From positions 1 through 17,193 of the forward strand of contig JABSRS010000012.1 of assembly GCA_013214885.1 (NCBI GenBank): 17,193 nucleotides of DNA, written 5' to 3'. This document shows, in pieces, positions 1 through 5,984 of this stretch; within the stretch, counting starts at the first letter, position 1, and every line of letters begins with the position of its first letter. Source of the DNA: Gammaproteobacteria bacterium. Its GTDB lineage: Bacteria > Pseudomonadota > Gammaproteobacteria > Enterobacterales > Psychrobiaceae. Made by a program: the position numbers and the translations under genes. The notes beneath the pieces were generated by a model. That model was not told the origin of the DNA, did no database searches, and saw only the letters and a list, made by a program, of their open reading frames with translations.

Positions 1-1
1 C

Positions 2-670
2 ATGGCGTTGTTACCCGATAACTGTGAAAAATATTATGTTGGCAAGCAACAGGCCCAACATTGTGTGCCACAAGATGGCATCAATCAAATGCTGAGTGAG
101 CAGGCATTGCTTGGTAAGCGAGTGCTGCGTTTAAAAGGTGGTGATCCCTTTGTGTTCGGGCGTGGTGGCGAAGAAGTCGAGCATCTGCTAGCCAATGGCG
201 TCAATTGTCACGTTGCACCAGGTATAACAGCAGCATCTGCTTGTACCACTTACGCCGGTATTCCACTAACTCATCGTGGTGTCGCGCAAGGCTGTACTTT
301 TATTACGGGTCATCTACAAAATGATGGTCAGTTGAATTTACCATGGCAAAGTCTAAGCAGCCCGCGTCAAACTGTGGTGTTTTACATGGGAATAAATAGC
401 TTGCCGACTATTGCCAAAGAGCTGATTGCTCATGGCCGAGATGGCAATACCCCCGCTGCGTTAATTCGCAATGGCACCCGTGAAAATCAAGAAGTTTATC
501 GCGGCACGCTAGCGACGTTAGCTAAGCTCGTAAAACAGCATAATATCAAGCCGCCAGCCCTGATTGTTATTGGCGATGTCGTCGAACAATTTGACAGCAA
601 GCATGTTGGGAAACTGGGCTATATGAAAGCCCTCGTTGCACCTGCTACTGCTCAGCAAGAGGCGGTGTAA
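2..670 (+). CDS. cobA: Uroporphyrinogen-III C-methyltransferase (SUMT), 5'-truncated by the window edge
   Basis: SUMT methylates uroporphyrinogen III at C2 and C7 with S-adenosylmethionine to give precorrin-2, the branch point to siroheme and heme d1. The visible part carries the family core LRLKGGDPFVFGRGGEE (about residues 43-59), the PGITAASACTTYAGIPLTHR segment that follows it, a YMGI stretch and the C-terminal ALIVIGDVV strand. The N-terminal GAGPGDP-type loop and first strand-helix unit, about 30-40 residues, are missing, so the ATG at position 2 is almost certainly internal and the gene begins upstream of the window. Its stop overlaps the start of the nirN-type gene by one base (TAATG), which indicates co-transcription. 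Because the downstream cysG has a ruined methyltransferase lobe, this stand-alone enzyme probably serves both siroheme and heme d1. By sequence alone it could be called cobA or nirE. Confidence 0.93.
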   Translation: MALLPDNCEKYYVGKQQAQHCVPQDGINQMLSEQALLGKRVLRLKGGDPFVFGRGGEEVEHLLANGVNCHVAPGITAASACTTYAGIPLTHRGVAQGCTFITGHLQNDGQLNLPWQSLSSPRQTVVFYMGINSLPTIAKELIAHGRDGNTPAALIRNGTRENQEVYRGTLATLAKLVKQHNIKPPALIVIGDVVEQFDSKHVGKLGYMKALVAPATAQQEAV

Positions 671-2166
671 TGAAAGCATTCGTGCTAATAGCAGCACTAG
701 GTTTACCTAGTGCGGCTTTTGCTGTCGATAAATTGTCTGGTGGTGAAGCGCTGTATCAAAAACACTGTCAAGATTGTCATGGCGTCGATCGTTTGGGGGC
801 AATGGGACCTGCGTTATTTCCTGAAAATCTCTCAAGATTACGTAAAAACAAAGCGGCTAAAGTGATTGCTAACGGCCGTATTGCGACGCAAATGCCCAGC
901 TTTAAAGCGACCTTGTCATCGCAGCAAATTGATAGTTTAGTCGATTATGTTTACACCCCAGCCAAAACTGTTCCGAGCTGGACGATCGAAGACATTGTCG
1001 CTTCTAGAATAGAGCATTTTGATCAAAGTAAATTACCCAATGAGCCGCAGTTTGATGCCGATCCGATGAATTTATTCATAGTGGTTGAGCTGGGCGATCA
1101 TTCTGCAACGTTATTAAACGGTGATACGTTCGAGCCAATAACGCGCTTTAAGACCCGTTTTGCGTTGCATGGCGGTCCTAAATACTCACCTGACGGTCGT
1201 TTTGTTTACTTTGCATCGCGCGATGGCTGGATTAGTAAATATGACATTTACAATATGAAAACCGTAGTCGAGGTTCGCGCAGGTATTAACACGCGTAACC
1301 TGGCTATCTCATCCGATGGTAAATACGCCATTGTTGGTAATTATCTGCCTCATAGTGCAGTAATTTTAGATACCACTGATTTATCACCAATCAAACTGAT
1401 TGCTGTTGCTGATAAAAATGGTAAAACATCTCGAGTTAGCGCGGTATACAACGCGCCACCTCGCACCAGCTTTATTGTCGCATTAAAAGATGTCAAAGAA
1501 GTTTGGGAAATCCCATACAGTGATAATGGCGGTGAAGAGCGCTTTCCGATTAAACGGATAACTACGGAAGATTTTCTTGATGATTTCTTCTTTGACCCTC
1601 AATACATTAATCTAATTGGTGCTTCTCGTGACAATAAGAATGGCCAGGTGATTAACCTTGATATTGGTAAAAAAATAGCGACCGTGCCAATGAATGGGAT
1701 GCCGCATTTAGGATCGGGTATTACTTGGGATTACCAAGGTAAACAAGTATTTGCGACCCCTGATATCAAAGATGGTCGAGTCACTATTATTGATATGGAA
1801 AGCTGGAAAGTTATTAAAGAAATCAAGACCGACGGTCCAGGATTCTTTATGCGCAGTCACAGTAATTCGCCTTATGCTTGGGTCGATGTCTTTTTTGGTC
1901 CACATAAAGATCGAGTCCATATTATTGACAAAGCCACGCTTGAAATTGTCAAGACCATTACGCCAGCACCTGGTAAAACAGCGGCTCATGTCGAATTTAC
2001 CAAAGATGGCAAATATGCCTTGCTCAGTATTTGGGATAACGATGGCGCGGTGGTTGTCTATGATGCCATGACATTAAAAGAAATAAAGCGGATCCCAATG
2101 AACAAGCCATCGGGCAAATATAACGTTTATAACAAAACTAAATATGAACGTGGAACTTCTCATTAA
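670..2166 (+). CDS. nirN: NirN-type c-type cytochrome with heme d1-binding propeller (heme d1 biosynthesis)
   Basis: This 498-residue protein has a signal peptide (about 1-18, ending AAFA), a small cytochrome c domain (CQDCH at 33-37, probable axial Met75 in MPSF) and an eight-bladed cytochrome d1 propeller to the C-terminus. NirN oxidises dihydro-heme d1 to heme d1 in the periplasm, and the length matches NirN (about 490). Aligned by eye with the NirS in this window, the proximal d1 histidine is kept (His167 in FALHGG) and one distal pocket His is kept (His346 in MPHLGSG). The other catalytic His (HDGFFD in NirS) is replaced by Asp (LDDFFFDP, about 304-305). That loss fits a biosynthetic protein rather than a nitrite reductase. 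NirF is the alternative, but NirF normally lacks the heme c domain. An AGAGG ribosome-binding site lies 7 bases before the ATG, inside the end of cobA. Confidence 0.83.
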   Translation: MKAFVLIAALGLPSAAFAVDKLSGGEALYQKHCQDCHGVDRLGAMGPALFPENLSRLRKNKAAKVIANGRIATQMPSFKATLSSQQIDSLVDYVYTPAKTVPSWTIEDIVASRIEHFDQSKLPNEPQFDADPMNLFIVVELGDHSATLLNGDTFEPITRFKTRFALHGGPKYSPDGRFVYFASRDGWISKYDIYNMKTVVEVRAGINTRNLAISSDGKYAIVGNYLPHSAVILDTTDLSPIKLIAVADKNGKTSRVSAVYNAPPRTSFIVALKDVKEVWEIPYSDNGGEERFPIKRITTEDFLDDFFFDPQYINLIGASRDNKNGQVINLDIGKKIATVPMNGMPHLGSGITWDYQGKQVFATPDIKDGRVTIIDMESWKVIKEIKTDGPGFFMRSHSNSPYAWVDVFFGPHKDRVHIIDKATLEIVKTITPAPGKTAAHVEFTKDGKYALLSIWDNDGAVVVYDAMTLKEIKRIPMNKPSGKYNVYNKTKYERGTSH

Positions 2167-2209
2167 GTCGATCTTTGATGCAATGGATTCTAATTTTTAA
2201 GGTAGTAAT

Positions 2210-3166
2210 GTGCAATATTTTCCAATTTTTGTAGATGGTCAGAAACTCGATGTACTAGTGGTTGGTGGGGGTGATGTCGCGACGCGTAAAGTCGAACTTA
2301 TGCTAAAAACTCCAGCTAAAGTAACCGTAGTGGCACCATCATTATCAAAGACCATTACCGAATTGAAGCAGCAACAGAAAATTCAGCATATCGATGGTCG
2401 GTATGACAAAAGGTTATTAGTGGGCAAGCAGTTAGTGTTTGTGGCAACCGCTAACCGCGAACTAAATCGTCAAATTAGTATCGATGCTCGCGCTGCGGGG
2501 GTATTGGCTAATGTCGTTGATGATCCAGAGCTGTGCCATTTTATTACGCCGTCGATTGTTGATCGAGCGCCGATGATTTTTGCGATCAGCAGTGAGGGAA
2601 ATTCGCCAGTCTTAGTGCGTTATTGGCGTGAAAAACTCGAAACAATTCTGCCTCAAACCATGGGTAAAATTGCGACCTTTGCAGGTAATCAACGGCGCCA
2701 AATTAAACAGCAGCTAGATAGCATTACTAAGCGTCGTAACTTTTGGGAAAAGTTCTTTTCGTCGGCTCGCTCGGAGCAACCAGATCAACTCGAACCCTTG
2801 TACAACGAGTTAATCGCCAAAGTCGAAAATAATCAGTTGGTCACTGGTGAGCTTTATGTTGTTGAAGCCCCACTGCAGCCTGATCTGCTGTCGCTAGCAG
2901 CACTGCGTCATATGCAAAAGGCTGATATTGCGATTTATGATGATGGTATCAACGGTGCAATTATTGAGTTAGTCCGGCGAGATGCTGACCGTGAGTCAGT
3001 AACTAGCGAGCCGTTGATCCAGCTAGATGGCTTACTTAAGCAAGGATTACGAGTGTGCTATTTATCTAGTCGCCCGCTTAATCATCAGAGCGAGCTGTGG
3101 CAGAAAATAAAGCATAACAACTACCCAGTTAGTGCTTTTTCGAGCGCCAATGATTTAGAGGTTTAG
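2210..3166 (+). CDS. cysG: Precorrin-2 dehydrogenase / sirohydrochlorin ferrochelatase with degenerate, truncated SUMT lobe
   Basis: The N-terminal ~205 residues are the CysG-A/Met8p module. It oxidises precorrin-2 with NAD+ and inserts iron to make siroheme. Visible features are the Rossmann VLVVGGGDVATRK at 15-27, NVVDDPELCHF with Asp104 at the position of the CysG catalytic aspartate, PSIVDRAP, and Ser128 in the AISSEGNSPVL loop. Full CysG is about 457 residues. Here residues 215-318 resemble only the first half of the SUMT domain (GELYVVEAPLQPDLLSLAAL; then KADIAIYDD and LVRRDADR). The GAGPGDP loop has become EAPLQPD, and the GGDPFVFGRG core is not recognisable, so methyltransferase activity should be lost. 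I recall similar ~310-residue forms in Vibrio and Shewanella relatives. It starts with GTG at 2210, preceded by AAGG seven bases upstream, 43 bases after nirN. Confidence 0.9.
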   Translation: MQYFPIFVDGQKLDVLVVGGGDVATRKVELMLKTPAKVTVVAPSLSKTITELKQQQKIQHIDGRYDKRLLVGKQLVFVATANRELNRQISIDARAAGVLANVVDDPELCHFITPSIVDRAPMIFAISSEGNSPVLVRYWREKLETILPQTMGKIATFAGNQRRQIKQQLDSITKRRNFWEKFFSSARSEQPDQLEPLYNELIAKVENNQLVTGELYVVEAPLQPDLLSLAALRHMQKADIAIYDDGINGAIIELVRRDADRESVTSEPLIQLDGLLKQGLRVCYLSSRPLNHQSELWQKIKHNNYPVSAFSSANDLEV

Positions 3167-3173
3167 CCCGATA

Positions 3174-3214
3174 AGTCGCTAGTTTATTCGGCCAGTTAAG
3201 CTACACTAGCGACT
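3174..3214. terminator. Long-loop inverted repeat after cysG, possible terminator
   Basis: AGTCGCTAG (3174-3182) and CTAGCGACT (3206-3214) form a perfect 9-bp stem around a 23-base loop just after the cysG stop, followed by TTATTAATT. The arms are exact but the loop is long and the T tract is weak. It may be a poor terminator or an RNA-stabilising structure at the end of the tetrapyrrole operon. Confidence 0.4.
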
Positions 3215-3234
3215 GTTATTAATTGCTTGGACCA

Positions 3235-3789
3235 ATGATGTTTTTAACTGGCTCACAAATTTATCTGCGCCCCTTGGCTATCGCTGATGCCGATGATTTC
3301 TATCAATGGGGCAATGATCGCGAAGTCATTCAATATAGCTTATCCTCTTTTGCCATTCCAAAATCATTAGCTCATTATCAACAGTGGCTAAGTGCGAGTA
3401 ACTCTGGCAAATCAACCATCGAACTCGGGATCTGCTGTAAAGAAACCAACAAACTGATTGGCTATGCTGGGATCGCAGGGATCAGTCAGCTCAATCGTAG
3501 TGGTGAGTATTTTATTTTAATCGGTAATAAGCAGTATTGGGGTTTGGGCATCGCGTCGGAGGTAACTCGGATTGTCACTCAATATGGTTTTGAAACGATT
3601 GGCTTACATCGGATTGAACTAACGGCTTTTGTCGAGAATCAAGCCGCAGTTAAAGCCTATACTAATGCGGGATATCACCATGAAGGTGTTAAACGTCAGT
3701 CGGGGTTTCGTCATGGTCAATTTCTCGATAAAGTGATGATGGCAGTGATTGCGCCGCAATGGTTAGCAACAAATAAGAGTGTATTATGA
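3235..3789 (+). CDS. GNAT acetyltransferase, RimJ/RimL type
   Basis: A single-domain Gcn5-related N-acetyltransferase of the RimJ/RimL/SpeG-like group (Acetyltransf_3), about 184 residues. Members transfer acetyl from acetyl-CoA to protein N-termini, polyamines, amino sugars or antibiotics. The substrate here cannot be told from sequence. Visible are the N-terminal strand [17 protein letters not shown], the acetyl-CoA pyrophosphate-binding turn [10 protein letters not shown], and the C-terminal [20 protein letters not shown] followed by NAGYHHEG, the usual GF-x-x-EG ending. The frame is open upstream to a TTG at 3223, but the tandem ATGs at 3235 and 3238 start where the family starts. A weak GGA precedes them. 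The stop overlaps the next ATG by four bases (ATGA), so it is translationally coupled to yaiI. Confidence 0.88.
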   Translation: MMFLTGSQIYLRPLAIADADDFYQWGNDREVIQYSLSSFAIPKSLAHYQQWLSASNSGKSTIELGICCKETNKLIGYAGIAGISQLNRSGEYFILIGNKQYWGLGIASEVTRIVTQYGFETIGLHRIELTAFVENQAAVKAYTNAGYHHEGVKRQSGFRHGQFLDKVMMAVIAPQWLATNKSVL

Positions 3790-4247
3790 AAATTTGGGTC
3801 GACGCGGACGCTTGTCCGATTGTGATTAAAGATATTTTATATCGCGCAGCACACCGCGCTAAAATTGACATGGTTTTGGTCGCTAATCAATTATTACGGG
3901 TGCCACCATCGCCATATATTAAAACACTTAAAGTGGATTCTGGCTTTGATGTTGCCGACGATGAGATAGTGCTACGGCTTGAGGCTGGCGATTTAATCAT
4001 TACTAGTGATATTCCACTGGCGGCCGAAGTGATCGAAAAAGGCGGGCAAGCACTGAGCCCACGTGGCGAATTACACACCACCGAAAATATCAAGGCACGG
4101 TTAAATATTCGTGATTTTATGGATACGATGCGTGCTAGCGGTGCTCACACTGGAGGGCCGCCACCCTTGAATAAAGCCGATCGCCAAAACTTTGCTAATC
4201 ATCTCGATACCATCATTGCCCACTCGATTCGTCATCATAAAGCATAA
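3786..4247 (+). CDS. yaiI: UPF0178 / DUF188 protein, YaiI/YqxD family
   Basis: This 153-residue protein matches the UPF0178 family in full length. Its biochemical role is not established; the fold is considered PIN-like, so a nuclease-like function has been suggested. The family signatures are intact: the N-terminal acidic DADACP (6-11), the central acidic [12 protein letters not shown] (68-79) where Asp residues line the presumed metal site, the SPRGE turn (91-95), and the C-terminal TGGPPP (122-127) with basic KADRQNF. It overlaps the acetyltransferase gene by four bases and ends just before a strong terminator, so the two genes form a small operon. Confidence 0.92.
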   Translation: MKIWVDADACPIVIKDILYRAAHRAKIDMVLVANQLLRVPPSPYIKTLKVDSGFDVADDEIVLRLEAGDLIITSDIPLAAEVIEKGGQALSPRGELHTTENIKARLNIRDFMDTMRASGAHTGGPPPLNKADRQNFANHLDTIIAHSIRHHKA

Positions 4248-4252
4248 AATAA

Positions 4253-4277
4253 AAAGCCAGCGATTAACGCTGGCTTT
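4253..4277. terminator. Bidirectional intrinsic terminator between yaiI and the PhnA-type gene
   Basis: AAAGCCAGCG (4253-4262) and CGCTGGCTTT (4268-4277) form a perfect 10-bp stem with the 5-base loop ATTAA. It is flanked by A-rich sequence on the left and T-rich sequence on the right, so it can act on both strands. It sits between the convergent yaiI (ends 4247) and PhnA-type gene (ends 4299). Confidence 0.9.
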
Positions 4278-4298
4278 ATTTACTGATCGTAAATGGGA

Positions 4299-4871
4299 TT
4301 ACATCTTTTTAACGTACTGAGTAATGATAACAATACGAGTACCGTTAACGCGCCCTTCAATATGCTCAGGGTTCGAAGTCAGTGATATGCCACGTACTGG
4401 TGTACCACGCTTAGCGGTAAAGTTTGCACCTTTGACCACTAAGTCTTTAATCAGAACTACGTTATCGCCAGCACTTAATACTGCACCGTTGCTGTCTAAG
4501 TGCGGTTCATCTTGTTCAACCTCGGCACTGCCTTTGTTGGCCCATGCTAAGGTTTCATCGTCAAGATATAGCATATCGAGTAAATCTTGAGCCCAAGCCT
4601 CACCCGCAGCAATTAAGCGTTTAAGCATGCGATAAGCCATTACTTGTACCACCGGTACTTGGCTCCACATACTGTCGTTTAGACAACGCCAATGATTAAC
4701 ATTTAACGCATCAGTTTGCTCAATTTCTGTGGTACAGGTATCACAAAGTAGCACGCATTTATCAGAATGCGCTTCTGTCGGTGGCACTTCAAATACCGAC
4801 AGATTGTTGCCGCTGGCACATAATTCACATTTAGAATCGCTACGTTGTTTTAGTGCTGTTTCGATTGACAT
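4299..4871 (-). CDS. PhnA/YjdM-family zinc-ribbon protein, long form
   Basis: A 190-residue member of the PhnA (YjdM) family. Despite its name, the family has no proven role in phosphonate breakdown, and its function remains uncertain. The N-terminus has a zinc ribbon (Cys15-x2-Cys18 and Cys43-x2-Cys46, with an extra Cys39). The C-terminal ~75 residues are the conserved SH3-like PhnA domain (LDSNGAVLSAGDNVVLIKDL, then VKGANFTAKRGTPV and a terminal VKKM). E. coli YjdM is about 111 residues. This protein has an extra ~65-residue acidic/Trp-containing segment between the two parts, a form I recall from other marine gammaproteobacteria. AAGG lies about 10 bases before the ATG. It is a single-gene unit, with two hairpins in its leader region. 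Confidence 0.87.
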   Translation of the reverse strand: MSIETALKQRSDSKCELCASGNNLSVFEVPPTEAHSDKCVLLCDTCTTEIEQTDALNVNHWRCLNDSMWSQVPVVQVMAYRMLKRLIAAGEAWAQDLLDMLYLDDETLAWANKGSAEVEQDEPHLDSNGAVLSAGDNVVLIKDLVVKGANFTAKRGTPVRGISLTSNPEHIEGRVNGTRIVIITQYVKKM

Positions 4872-4895
4872 AATTTTAATACCTTCATTGAAATA

Positions 4896-4943
4896 GCAGG
4901 CACTGGTTTAGGTAAGTGCCTGAGTGTATCGCTATTGGCGATA
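4896..4943. repeat. Two adjacent hairpins upstream of the PhnA-type gene
   Basis: CAGGCACT (4897-4904) pairs perfectly with AGTGCCTG (4915-4922) across a 10-base loop. Immediately beside it, TATCGC (4927-4932) pairs with GCGATA (4938-4943) across TATTG. They lie 25-72 bases upstream of the PhnA-type start codon, between it and a suspected gene remnant on the same strand. Neither has a good T tract. They may be leader structures or the worn terminator of the remnant gene. Confidence 0.5.
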
Positions 4944-4966
4944 AATTTGGCGTTATTATATCAGTG

Positions 4967-5128
4967 CTAGTTATCTATTGTCAGCAGTAGCGACTCTAAA
5001 GGTTTTAACCTGAGTGTGACGGTGCCAATACCGCTGGTCACCTTGAGTTGGTGTACCGTCACTCCAACCTTATCTGTATCCACATGTTGCATCAAATGCC
5101 GAGTGTCGCGGCTTTTATTTTCAGAAAT
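4967..5128 (-). pseudogene. Possible C-terminal remnant of an unidentified gene
   Basis: On the minus strand a frame of about 50 codons runs without a start down to a TAG at 4967-4969. Its end reads like a beta-rich protein terminus (VGVTVHQLKVTSGIGTV, then LRLKPLESLLLTIDN). The alternating hydrophobic pattern resembles C-terminal sandwich domains of carbohydrate-active enzymes, but I cannot name the family. No start codon with a ribosome-binding site is seen, and the frame closes at a TGA near 5129. This could simply be a chance open frame. The low confidence reflects that. Confidence 0.27.
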
Positions 5129-5599
5129 GATTCATTAATCAATGATGTTAATTATATTGGTCCAGTCTAAAAATCTCGGGTGTTAGTGGTCGCGATTAAT
5201 GAGCATCCGCCCAGTTCATATCAAGATCTTTACCGTCTCAAAGGGATCGCTGTGATAAGGAAGGCTCGTTATAACAATCGATTTGACCATGATGATCAAC
5301 TTAAAAAGGTCTTGGTTGAAAACTATGTTCATGGCTTTAAGATGTTAAGAGCAGGGCGAGTTGATGCTGTTATCGGATCGGATTTAGGACTTCGTTTTGG
5401 CATGAGAAAATTGGCGATCGATACGGGGATCCTTAACCGTGCTTTCTATATCGGAGATAAAGAGTGGTGGCAGCACCTTTCGACATCATTTAACGATCCA
5501 CAATTGTTGTCGCGTTTGCAGTGTGGGATCGATAATATCTACCAGCCAGACCTACCAGCTGCTATTTTTAAACAGCAGGTTAAGCGAGGTTGTTACTAG
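5111..5599 (+). pseudogene. Decayed periplasmic solute-binding protein gene (SBP_bac_3-like), 3' half only
   Basis: The frame from 5180 (a GTG) to 5599 encodes the second lobe of a family-3 type solute-binding protein: YQDLYRLKGIAVIRKARYN, then GFKMLRAGRVDAVIGSDLGL and a C-terminal DNIYQPDLPAAIFKQQ. Full-length members are about 230-260 residues with a signal peptide and a first lobe; here both are missing. Continuing upstream in the same frame gives AAFIFRNDSLINDVNYIGPV, which also looks like this family, then a TAA at 5168-5170 directly before KSRVLVVAINEHPPSS. So the gene carries an in-frame stop and has lost its 5' half. It is unlikely to make a working transport protein. The sequence upstream of about 5110 no longer resembles the family. 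Confidence 0.72.
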
Positions 5600-5618
5600 G
5601 AATTGTTGTTTTTTTAGC

Positions 5619-5921
5619 TTATTTTACTTTAATAATACCAATCATCTTCGGATGGGGGCCGCAGCGATAAGGGAACTCTCCTACCTGTTCGAAGGTTTTT
5701 GAATAACTTTCACCAGGAAAAAAGTAATCAGGTTCATTTTCACCCAATTGCTCAAACCACACATTATGATATTGGCGTTTTTCAATATTATGCCAGCGCA
5801 CCGTATCCCCGACATTAATCGTAATATCAGGAGTCAAGAATTTAAATTTTTTGATCTCAATATCAACGGTTTGAGCGCAACCACTGAGAATTAAAAAAGC
5901 AAAAACTACCAAAAATCGCAT
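5619..5921 (-). CDS. Plastocyanin-like cupredoxin lipoprotein
   Basis: A 100-residue blue-copper protein with an N-terminal lipoprotein signal (hydrophobic 3-13, lipobox LSGC with Cys15), so it should be anchored to a membrane on the periplasmic side. The mature part is a single cupredoxin domain. Type 1 copper ligands are visible: His52 (QYHNVWF), Cys87, His90 and Met93 in YRCGPHPKMIG, the spacing of plastocyanin/pseudoazurin-like proteins. GGAGT lies 6-7 bases before the ATG. It is third in line after nirS and the NirT-type fusion gene, separated from the latter by 63 bases containing a hairpin. I infer that it carries electrons between the fusion cytochrome and NirS, as pseudoazurin and azurin can do for nitrite reductases in other denitrifiers. 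A copper-binding or storage role is the alternative. Confidence 0.85.
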   Translation of the reverse strand: MRFLVVFAFLILSGCAQTVDIEIKKFKFLTPDITINVGDTVRWHNIEKRQYHNVWFEQLGENEPDYFFPGESYSKTFEQVGEFPYRCGPHPKMIGIIKVK

Positions 5922-5936
5922 TTTATTACTCCATTT

Positions 5937-5964
5937 AAAAGCCGCACTAGCATGCTAGTACGGC
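5937..5964 (-). terminator. Hairpin with T run between the NirT-type fusion gene and the cupredoxin gene
   Basis: GCCG-C-ACTAG (5941-5950), loop CATG, CTAGT-A-CGGC (5955-5964) forms a 9-pair stem with one mismatch; its centre is the 14-base palindrome ACTAGCATGCTAGT. On the minus strand it is followed by TTTT and lies between the two genes, so it is a terminator or a partial attenuator that would lower cupredoxin mRNA relative to the cytochrome. Confidence 0.6.
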
Positions 5965-5984
5965 TAGGGCTGATTGTCCTAGTT

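Noticed and set aside
1708..2071. Open frames on both strands inside the nirN-type gene (about 93 and 106 codons)
   Set aside because: They lie wholly inside a well-supported gene, show no family features and have no ribosome-binding sites; they are shadows.
3223..3234. TTG at 3223 as the acetyltransferase start
   Set aside because: It would add only four residues (MLGP) and has no better ribosome-binding site than the tandem ATGs at 3235 and 3238, where family members normally begin.
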